Shown piece by piece: positions 19,454 through 28,700 of a stretch of DNA of 31,278 bases. Position numbers and translations under genes: made by a program. Position 1 is the first letter of the stretch. Each line of letters opens with the position of its first letter. The stretch is from Azolla pinnata (taxonomy: Eukaryota > Streptophyta > Polypodiopsida > Salviniales > Salviniaceae). The stretch covers positions 1 through 31,278 of the forward strand of contig JBBBWG010003593.1 in the NCBI GenBank assembly GCA_037176905.1, in the 5' to 3' direction. A model generated the notes under the pieces. It had not been told where the DNA came from, did no database searches, and saw only the letters and a list, made by a program, of their open reading frames with translations.

Positions 19454-20036
19454 CTGGAAGAAGTGTAGTTTGAAGAAATTCTATATGCATATTACTGCAA
19501 AGAATACATAGGAAGGACAATGACATGATTCGAGTTTTTTGATAGCAAAAAACCTTTAGATCTGATTTGAAAGCATGCCCATGGGATGAAATGATTAAAA
19601 TGTCAAGTCGTCCGCTTAACGCTCTTTCTTGGTGGTTGAAATTTTTCATTTGAGGATTGAGCAAAAGATAATACAAGACAAAATATTTTCATTCAAGGAT
19701 TGCGCAAGAGAATACAGGGAGATAATGGAAACTTACTCATCCCTTTGCTCTCTTTTGGGGCGGTTGAAAAGAATTTTGTTCGGGGATTGAGCAAGGGCAT
19801 ATAGGAACAAAAAACAACTTGTCAGTTTGCTCCTGATGTGAATTTAATTAGAGGAAAATGCTGATCTGGATGTGCTGATTTCACAGAGCTTAATGAGTGA
19901 TGGAGCTCGATTGGAGCCAGAAGAGAAAGCAAGTCCGAAGCAGCGGTTTAAGACCAAGTCAAAGAAATTCAAGCGATGGCTTTCGAAGCGCTTGCATTTC
20001 TCTCTCCAAGATACAAGGCAGGTGCAGGCTCACTGA
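17876..20036 (+). CDS. Unrecognised 246-aa coiled-coil protein, spliced
   Basis: Coding exons are 17876-18055, 18868-19074, 19210-19413 and 19887-20036, with all internal junctions in phase 0 and clean GT-AG sites. A leader exon (about 17230-17429, donor CAG|GTAAGA) joins the acceptor at 17825. Its frame stays open but has no ATG, so ATG 17876 is taken as the start. Residues 48-60 (TLLQRVDRLDNL) and about 112-132 (ERVSDLEKRVSKLQ) form two leucine/valine heptad stretches. Between them lie a Ser/Trp/Pro-rich piece (SGWRWSGPPTPSS) and an acidic KAAEAVLEEVEEK helix. The C-terminus is strongly basic (KTKSKKFKRWLSKRLHF), suited to binding membrane or nucleic acid. The function is not recognised. 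If exon 3 read through, it would stop at 19095, giving a shorter form. Confidence 0.7.
19417..19449. repeat. (CT)n microsatellite at a splice donor
   Basis: The donor CAG|GTCCCT at 19413/19414 is followed directly by about 16 CT dinucleotides. Its length changes could affect splicing of the coiled-coil gene's third intron. Confidence 0.85.
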
Positions 20037-20520
20037 ACCAAAGTCCCTCAAAGGTCCATGTTGAATGTATTTAGTTATTGTTAACAGTTCTATAGGGAAC
20101 TCAAGTCACCTGGTTTATTTGAGAACTGAGAACCCAGCATGTACATAAGTATTCAGTGCTTTTATATGTTAATACCTAGATGTGAATCGACTCAGTGTAG
20201 TTTGTGTGTATTTCATCATGTTTCTGTTCTTGATTCTCAATCTTCTCTATATTCTAGTGGGGAAGGTTGAATTGCAAACCTCCATTTGGGCAAAATTATT
20301 AAATACTATGGCTGCTTGAGTTGCAAACCTCCGTTTGGACAGAAGCAGTATACACATGGTTCCCTGTTCATTTGTTGAATCCAAGCCAAGTAGGTCGTAT
20401 TCAAAGATAGTTGTGATTAAGCTGCAATAAAATTTGTGGAAAACGTTGCATGTGTGCATTTGGTTGCATAAATGAAAATTTTTATTTGTCGTTAATATTT
20501 GTCTACTGTGAGGTATATTT
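20037..20520. other. 3' flank of the coiled-coil gene
   Basis: AT-rich sequence holds the probable 3' UTR. A short duplicated element, GTTGCAAACCTCCGTTTGG and a near match, occurs at about 20268-20290 and 20319-20339. No gene was seen. Confidence 0.45.
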
Positions 20521-20524
20521 CGAA

Positions 20525-20822
20525 CGCTAAATTAATGATGCCAATGCATATTTAACCATGTTTCGGGAATCTCTTTTTTTGAGCACTGACAACAAACTTG
20601 TGGATATAATTTGTCACTAATCATAGTTGAGGTTGTAAAATATTCCTTAAAAAACTCAAACCTTGACCTTGTTTAGTGGTCTATCGCAAAGTATTTCTAT
20701 CGCTAAATTAGTGATGCCAATGCATATTTAACCATGTTGCAGGAATCTCTTTTTTTGAGGCACTAACAACAAACTTGAGAATACAATTTGTCACTAATCA
20801 TAGTAGAGGTTGTAAAATATTC
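20525..20822. repeat. Diverged direct repeat, two copies of about 121 bp
   Basis: Copy 1 (20525-20645) and copy 2 (20701-20822) share CGCTAAATTA.TGATGCCAA, TATTTAACCATGTT, GGAATCTCTTTTTTTGAG, ACAACAAACTTG, TTTGTCACTAATCATAGT and GAGGTTGTAAAATATTC. They differ at roughly one base in ten. The pair lies just upstream of the gypsy remnant and may be part of an old element. Confidence 0.85.
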
Positions 20823-21087
20823 TCGAACCTTGGCTTTGTTTAATGATGCGCAATATAAGAGAAGATTAGAGATAGAGGTATGGATTTAAGTGTGTTTAAT
20901 CATGTTGGCCACCTTGATATGAGGGACTCAAGACGAACACAGAAGTTACATAAATGTGGGATTTGCTTAAAAGAACCTCGCCTCACATCAATCTATCATA
21001 TCATCTTCTCTTATCACTTTTACATTTTCGTGCAATAAAACTTGGATCTATCTGGGTACATGAATATGAAAAGCTGATTAAAGCTTT

Positions 21088-21505
21088 TTTCATTGGTAAT
21101 CAGTGTTACCAACACAATGATTGTGTTGACCTTAAACTCATGGTAGAGTTTACATATAACACATTATGAGTCCATCCTCGTTTCAGCAAACTATGATTTC
21201 CATCCTCGTTTCAGCATCTCCATCCTACTTGACAATATAAATCTTTCAACAAAACAAAGAGCCCGTATTTTGGAAGACATCCATCACGATCTATACGTTT
21301 AGAGCTCATCCTTACTAGTAAGGATACAAAGCGCAGGCCGACTGTCATCGATTGCCCACACCAGCTTTTACAGTTAATGAAAAGGCTCTCATGTTAACAT
21401 GTTGATACAACTCGGCCTTGTGCAAAGTCAAATTACAAGAAACTAGGGCCTTTCAACATCATTCAAAGAATTAATCCAATCGCTTTCCGATTGGACCTTC
21501 CTTGA
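21088..21505 (+). pseudogene. Degraded Ty3/gypsy (chromovirus-type) integrase C-terminal fragment
   Basis: Translated pieces in shifting frames match the end of plant Ty3/gypsy integrase: a NQCYQHNDCVDL...VEFTYNT piece (family form 'YQQDDWVDLLPLAEFAYN'), then SANYDFHPRFS, then RARILEDIHHDL, and finally KSNYKKLGPFNIIQRINP with a stop at about 21505. In-frame stops, frame changes and a local duplication of CATCCTCGTTTCAGCA (21174 and 21198) show it is dead. No reverse transcriptase, protease or LTRs were found nearby, so this is a solo 3' pol fragment. Confidence 0.75.
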
Positions 21506-22208
21506 TGTTGGGCTTTGCTTGGCAAAGGCTAGATGTATGCTACATCCACATATGGGCACACAAACTGGGGACAACAGAGATGAAACATGCTTTCCTTGTT
21601 GCAGCGAGCAAATCTTCTATTGCTTCTGGCAACTATCAACGTGAGGCAACACCCACTACTTCGTTCTTCCAGAAAGCTCACTTACAAAGAGAGACGCATT
21701 CTAACCCATGTACCAAAGTCGTGTACAGCACAAAACATTTGGTCAAAGTCTCCGAATCGAGATTGACACAGAGTCTTCTAAACACATTTGATAATGTGGT
21801 CGGGATGCATGGGAAGAAGCCACAATCCTCAGATGAGGACAAAGCAGTCCATGTAGATCGTCTATGTTAGTTGCTCCGTCTCGAGCTTTTATCAATGTAA
21901 GTATTTCATGCTTCCTGATGCCGGATCGATCGATTCCACAAGCAGAGCATCGATTCCATTTCCCCGTCAGGGCAATGAGCTTTACCATGCAACAGCAACG
22001 ATGTTTCCGATTCCAAATACAAAGAGCCAACACAGGGATTCTTTCACTCTTTCCAAATTACGCAGCTAAGCCGCCTTGCTTCTCATTTAGAGAAGGTACA
22101 GAATGGTATATATATATATATATATACAATCCTAAGCTAATGAGGAAAACTTGCTAATGACAGTATATAAGGTTGGAGTTAAAAATCTCAAGAGAATTTT
22201 CACATAGC
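21506..22208. other. Flank of the gypsy remnant and 3' flank of the AWPM-19 gene
   Basis: The plus-strand frame at 21502-21870 (about 122 codons) directly follows the integrase remnant. It may be eroded element sequence; no domain is visible. A (TA)n run lies at 22105-22126. The 3' UTR of the minus-strand gene probably occupies the right part. Confidence 0.45.
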
Positions 22209-24087
22209 TTACACAGCTTGAGATGCTGGGATCGGGGTTGCTGTCGGGGCTGGTGTCTGAATGGGCTTCACGTCGACAATCTGAGGGCCATAGCTTGTTG
22301 CAGGCGGAAGGTCAAGGCCGCCATGGTCGGAGTATCCTGGCCCATACTCCTTGCTAAACAGGCCAGCATGCAGCAAATTCAAGTACATGAGCTGAAACAG
22401 CGCCAGCATGATCACGAACGCCTCCAATGTTTTCTGCACCAGAATCAATCATCACAGGGAGGGAAAAAAAAGAGCAGAAAAGGATCAGAATCAATCATCA
22501 CAGGGGAAAAAAAGAAGAGCACAAAGGATCGATTGTCAGCAATTCGGCGGTATTTGTCTGTCGGAATCGACCATCACAGGGAATTAAAAAAAAAAAAGGA
22601 TCGACTGTCGGCAATCCGATATCTGTTCATCAGAATCCTCATCACAGGGAAAACAACGAAGATCAACTGTCATCAATCCAGTGTTTGACAGAATCGCCAT
22701 CACAGGAAAAAGGAAAGTTTGACTGTGAGCAATCCAGTATTCAGGGGACAAGAAAACATATCAACTCTCATCAATCCAGTGTTCATCAGAATCCTCATCA
22801 CAAGAGAAAAGGAAAGATCAACTGTGAGCAATCCGGTATTTGTCAGAATCATCATCACAAGGAAAGGCAAACGTTGACTGTCAGCAATCTAGTATTTATT
22901 CATCAGAATCATCCCAGGAAAACAGAAACAGATCAACTGTTGGTTAAAACAAAAACACGGAAAGGGAAACGTTGACTGTCAGCAATCTAGTGTTTATTCA
23001 TCAGAATCATCCCAGGAAAACAAAAACTTATCAACTGTCACCAATCCACGGTTCGATGGCCATGAGAAACACTACTTCTTGACAGTCTCAGAATGTTTAG
23101 AGAACAACTCAACAACCACAATAACATGCTTAGAGAGGGTTAGTGAAAAATACCATCCTAGATCCGCGTATACTCGAGGAATTGATCTCCTTACATGCCA
23201 TCCTGCGGCCAAAAACAGCATTTCAACGTTGATGTCGATAGAACAGAATCATACAGCACAGATAGCTGAAAGACTCAATATTAGCAACACAAACTAAAGA
23301 GCTTGGGATCAAAAGAGTACCAGGCAAAATGCATCATGCACAGGCTAAGAGGTAACATGTTTCAAGCTATATGCAAATAGAGATTGGGACATTGTATATG
23401 CAAATCGAGGAAACAGCATCATCAATTCTGGATCGAACCATCACCATCACGCTAAAACAAGGAATCGCCGAACTTCCAGGGGAGTGGGGCGCTCAAACGC
23501 TAGATGATCGGGAGCACACGATGCTTCCATAGCCTTTTTGCAAGAGAGATGGGGGATTTTCTGTGTGAAAGGGTTATCTCCACAACGAAGCTCGGAAAGG
23601 ATCGATTTGTCTTACCCGAACGCAAGCAGGACGAGGAGCCAAGCGATGACAGCAGACGAGGCAGCGGCAGCTCCACTCTCGCCCCTCCACGCATGCAAGT
23701 GATGGCAGCCGGCGAAGACAGATGCCATACCGACAACACCCGCGATCAGCGCAAGAAGAGCGAATGTGTACTCGATGCCGGCGGAAGCTGCTACAGAAAT
23801 CCATAAGCCCAAGAAACGGAAACAGAAACACACAGGGTGAGCATGAGTCGGGGAAGAAATCATCAGACAGAGAGGATGGATCATCCAAAACATGCAAGAT
23901 CGGTGCAAGGAAATCAGGTCAAAGAAGCGAGAGAAAGGGGGAGGGACTCACATGCTTGATCCAAGAAGCGGTTGAGAGCCCATCCGGCTATGGCGAGCAC
24001 AATGAGGTACATGACGAAGAGCAGAAGCAGGAAAGATGCGGCGAGGGACCTGGCGACCTGCTGGGGCAGCACCATCACCATCGCCAT
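22209..24087 (-). CDS. AWPM-19-like plasma-membrane protein, four exons
   Basis: Exons are 24087-23952, 23790-23616, 23202-23154 (49 nt) and 22433-22209, phases 1, 2 and 0, giving 194 aa. Start is the ATG at 24087 (MAMVMVLPQQ); the longer upstream frame has no ATG. Four membrane segments are seen: about 15-36 (FLLLLFVMYLIVLAIAGWAL), 52-72 (ALLALIAGVVGMASVF), 86-104 (VIAWLLVLLAF) and 124-143 (FVIMLALFQLMYLNLLHAG). Family marks are IVLAIAGWALNR, LIAGVVG, the ACKEI motif encoded by the microexon, KTLEA and YGPGY. The Pro/Thr/Ala-rich tail is longer than usual. The family is known as ABA-induced plasma-membrane proteins linked to freezing tolerance, and a rice member is reported to move ABA into cells. 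The gene converges with the coiled-coil gene. Confidence 0.9.
22440..23055. repeat. Minisatellite in the last AWPM-19 intron
   Basis: About nine to ten diverged copies of a 55-75 bp unit fill most of the 720-nt intron 22434-23153. The unit reads roughly CAGAATCATCATCACAGG, an A-rich run of variable length, then GATCAACTGTCAGCAATCCAGTATTT. A cleaner pair near 22870-22935 and 22975-23030 repeats GTTGACTGTCAGCAATCTAGT almost exactly. Confidence 0.8.
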
Positions 24088-24400
24088 GGGCCTTGTGGGC
24101 TCTCCCTTCTTGCGGTTCCCCAAGAAGAAGCTCCCTCGTTTCCTGCGCGAAGAAGCTTCAGATTTGGCAAGGAGAGGCAAGGAGAGAGCAGATGCAGGCA
24201 GGGAAAGGCGGCAGCTCCGCCATGGATCGAGCTCGACGGAATCGAAGGGGCAAAGGACCTGTCTGTGTTTCCATATCCGGCTCCCGTCTTTCCAAAATGG
24301 GAAGCTTCAGTTCTTTCTTCGCGAAGAAGATGAAGGAACTTGTTGCCATAACCGGAAAGTGGAAGCGCTCAAGAGGGAAATGTGATTAATTAAGATCAGG

Positions 24401-24406
24401 CACGTG
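24401..24406 (-). promoter_or_regulatory. G-box/ABRE core upstream of the AWPM-19 gene
   Basis: CACGTG followed by G (CACGTGG) lies 314 bp upstream of the AWPM-19 start codon. This fits ABA-responsive control known for the family. Only one copy is seen, so the link is suggestive. Confidence 0.5.
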
Positions 24407-24657
24407 GTGATTAGGACTGTGATTAGGATTTACGCGGAGGTGATTAAGGATATGTTAATTAGGAGCGCGATCGAAAACGCGATCGAGATTGATCGCGGGC
24501 GCAATAAAGAAAACCAGGAATGTGATCGTATTCTGTGGTGATTAGGACTGTGATTAGGCTTACGCGGCGGTGATTAAGGGAGTGTGATTAGGAGCGCGAT
24601 CGAAAACACGATCGAGATTGATCGCGGGCGCAACAAAGAAAATCAGGAATGTGATTG
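24405..24657. repeat. Tandem direct repeat, two copies of about 122 bp, with trailing partial copies
   Basis: Copy 1 (24405-24528) and copy 2 (24536-24657) share GGTGATTAGGACTGTGATTAGG, TTACGCGG.GGTGATTAAGG, TTAGGAGCGCGATCGAAAAC, CGATCGAGATTGATCGCGGGCGCAA and CAGGAATGTGAT. Fragments of the end module (GAATGTGATCGCGAATACG) recur at about 24693 and 24737. It lies 320-570 bp upstream of the AWPM-19 start codon. Confidence 0.85.
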
Positions 24658-25762
24658 CGAATGCGACGATCAGGGGCGCGAGTGATCGGGGAATGTGATC
24701 GCGAATACGATTGACATCAGGGACACAAGTAATCGAGGAATGTGATCGCGAATACGGTTGACATCAGGCCACAAGTAATTGGGAATGAGATATCAGGTGA
24801 TGAAGGGTCGATCGATGATTTTTCGATCTCTTACTGATGACTAGAATTGTTAGAAATGCTAGGGGATCGGTCCTAATGCCAGAGATGCTTCCCAAATCAT
24901 CGCTCTAGCTGCAGTTTCCAACCTTTGCTCGATCAGATCTATCCCCTTCCTCTTTTAAATCGGCTTGTGATTGCTTCTTCCAGACGCTGAAGTTTGCTGA
25001 TTTCCAACGGATCATGCCACACGGAGAATTGCCTCGAGTACACAATCATTGAAGCAAACTAGTTACATTCTTGAATCCAAGAAGTTTTTTTCTCTTTTGG
25101 AGTGGTGGGACACAAAACCAACCATCGAGGTCCTAGCAAATTTGGATGCCATCGCAGAGATTTCCAAGGATTTAATCAGCAACTTCTCCAATGATGCAAC
25201 GATCAACACAAATCATGGAATTTTGTATGCGTCGCAAAGATTCGCCTTGAAACAAGAAGACATTTTACACTCTATAGACATCAGTGTGTTTCTCTTCAAT
25301 TTCTCACGGGATTCAATCGACAAGGTCACAACTAGCCGATTTGGAGCGGTGCTAAGAAACCCTCAACTTGGAGACCAAAACTCCTCTAATGATCAACAAA
25401 TCATGGATTCTCTTCATTGGATCTGGGACAATTTTTTATTTCGGGGTGGGAATGGCGGGGAGAGAGAGAGAGAGAGAGAGAGAGCTTATTGCAACAAGAA
25501 TCTCACTTGAGACTAAAACAAACTTTGCTCTCAAGGCTTTAACAAATCTAAATTGCTGCATAATTAAAGCTTAGAACCTGGATTTATGACCATATCCACT
25601 TAACACATTGGCAAAATGGCAAACAACCCCAACATATTTACATCTCCAAAGATGAGATAGATATATATACATATGCATATGTATATATATATATAGATAG
25701 ATAGATAGATAGATAGATAGATCGGTTATAACACACACAATGCACGCGTTTTCTGATCCGAT
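24658..25762. other. Intergenic, with an unassigned open frame at 24998-25510
   Basis: A plus-strand frame stays open from about 24998 to 25510 with protein-like composition (LLEWWDTKPTIEVLANLD, ISKDLISNFSND, VFLFNFSRD), but has no ATG in frame until far inside and ends in a (GA)n-encoded Arg-Glu run at 25459-25485. Leu/Asn-rich helices are vaguely armadillo-like, which is not enough to call. It may be a decayed exon. Microsatellites (TA)n and (GATA)n lie at 25656-25722. Confidence 0.35.
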
Positions 25763-28700
25763 TCAGAAGACTCGGACGCCTGTCGCGAACGCCTGATGGA
25801 CCTGCCAATGACCAGAATCGAGTGAGAGCGGTGAAGATTCCTACTAGGAAAGAGAGAGAGAGAGAGAGAGAGAGATCAGAGACAAGTACATTAGACTTCG
25901 ATGCCATGTTCTCGACCTCCTCGGCGAGGACATCCTCCGACAACGACATCTGTCGCAACCGTGCTTCATCGCCATCGCCACCGCCATCGCCATCGCCATC
26001 ACCATCACCATCACCATCATCATCATCATCATCATCATCATGCTTTGCTTGGGGTGTTGGCGGCGCATGCGACGAATCTGCTACCGCCGCCGACACCATC
26101 GGAGCTGGTGGCATCGCATAGAGCTCCGCTAGCAGCTTCGCGTCGGGGTTCAGCGCCCGGAAGAGCTCCACCCCGAATTTCCCCTAACACAGAAAGAAAG
26201 AACGAACGAACGAACGAAAGGAAGATATATCAACGTCTTCTAACGCCAGAATTGGCCCACGAGACAAAACATACAACAGCTTCTAACGGTAAAACGCGTT
26301 CGATCGAATCATACCAAAGAAAAAACAACTAGAACTCCGCGTGGTAAATACCTCGGTATGCACCGCAAGAAAAGGCTCGAAAACGAAACCTTACCTCGGG
26401 CGTTATGAGCTTGCACGCGAGGTTGTCGATCGCCAGCATCGCCAGCACCGTCTAGCGCAGTAACAACCGTTAAACAACCCAACGCGTCAATGATCGGATT
26501 CGATATACACATTTCGAATCGACGATTCCGTAGATACGGTGAAATCGATCTTCTCTTTGGGGGTTTTTAAAAAATAATAATTTTTTGCCTAGGATTGATT
26601 TGATTACAAACCTGCATGTATGCTTCGATCAGGTCGTCCACTCCGATCCCGATGCGATTGAAGTCGCGGCTGTCCATCAGAAGCAAGCGCTCGGATTCAG
26701 TGCCCCACGTGCCGTCGAGATTCTGCTCTCAGCACATTGGGAAGGATTTCCCCCGACCGAATCAGTCGATAACCAAGAGGCATATCGAAAATTAAACTGC
26801 GGCATGATAATTATAAAACCAGATCGCTTAATCGAATCGAATCAGAGGTGATTAGCGATGTGGATCGTTTGACGACGATCGACCAATCATGGACCGATCA
26901 TCGACGACGACAGACCGACCCTGGACGGAGCATCGACGATGATCCGGCCGATCCTCGACGGCCGACAACCGACCGATCAGGCACCGATCATCGATAACGA
27001 TCAACCGATCCTCGACGACAATCGTTCGATCATGGACTGATCATCGGCGACGATCGACCAATCAATCATCGGCGACGATCGACCAATCAATCATCGGCGA
27101 CGATCGACCAATCAATCATCGGCCACGATCGACCAATCAATCATCGGCCACGATCGACCAATCAATCATCGGCGACGATCGACCAATCAATCATCGGCGA
27201 CGATCGACCAATCAATCATCAGCGACGATCGATCGATGACACGACAACGATCGATCGATGACACGACAACGATCGATCGATGACACGACAACGATCGATC
27301 GATGACCAGCGATTCGATGGAGGACTTCATTATTCGATGGTGCAACCTTGACGCTGAGGTTGGTGCCGAGCATGTCCCACGATTTTGCGCCTTGGTGCAG
27401 GCGCTCCGCGAGTGGCAGCCGGGCCCTGCGAGCGTAGATGGCGACGGGGAAGAAGCCGTCGGGGGACGATCCGACCATCATCCGGAGGTCGGCCGCGTAG
27501 ATGTTGCCCTTGAGGTTCGGGACGGTGCCCACGTGGTAGAGCCGCCCGTGGTGGCTCACCGAGCTCCACCCGTTGTTGCCGATCAGCGCCTGTCGAACAA
27601 AACCCAATCCAAATCCAAATCGATCCATTCACGAATTAATCGATTCATTACGCCGACAATCGAATTGATGAATCGAATCGAATCGACCCATGGATCGATC
27701 GATCGAGTAATTGCGTTGTCAATGCTTGTCGAATCGACCCGTAATTCGACTAGATTAAGTACGATGGAGCATTACAACCCTCTTCATGCACGCAGCCGTA
27801 ATCGATCCAACCTTCGTCATGCACCCCTTAAAATCGATCTGACCGTAATCGTGCAGCTCTTATAAATCGATCCGATCACCGAATCATGCAACCATAATCG
27901 ATCCAACCCTAATCGATCCGATCCAGCCCTAATAATGTAGCTCTCAATCGAACCTAGTTCAACCCGCCCCCTCTTCATGCAGCTGTACTAATCAAGATCT
28001 GACCCTAATGCAGATGCAGCCCTTAAAATATAGATCCGACCCTAATAAAGCAGCCCTTGATCGATCCAGTTATCCGGCCCTAATACTGATGCAGCAGGCA
28101 GCTGTGGTAATCGATGCAAACATCTGCAACCCTAATGATCATGCAGCAGCCCTAAGTAATGGATGCTGATCATAGCCTAGTTATAAAGCCGATCCGACGA
28201 TCCAACCCTAATAATTCATGCATGCATGCGGCAGCCGAACTAGTAATGGATACGATCCAGCCCTACGAATCACAATGATAATGATGATGACGACGACGAC
28301 GATGATGATGATGATGATGCAGCAGCCAGAGTAAGTTATAGTGGATGCGATGCGATCCGGGCCCTTGCAATCATCATCATCAATATCGTCATCATCATAA
28401 CAAGGCAGTGGGCAGCCCTAGCGAATCGACGATGCGATGCGATCAGGCAGCCCTTAGCGCAAATCATCATTATCATCATCATCATCATCACCACCACCAC
28501 CACCACCACCACCACCATCATCATAACGATGCATCAAAGCAAGCAAGCAAGCACGATCGAGATCCGATAGGCATATATGAATGTATGATCATTCTCGAAG
28601 GTGGCGAAAAGATCGGAGATGGGATCGGGATCGAGGGGATAGGGGATCGGAGGGAGCGTGTTGTTTGTGCGTGTGTGTGTGTGTGTGTGTGTGCGCACCT

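Noticed and set aside
27043-27300. Regular repeats that could look like a CRISPR array
   Set aside because: Units are contiguous with no unique spacers, and they lie in an intron of a plant gene.
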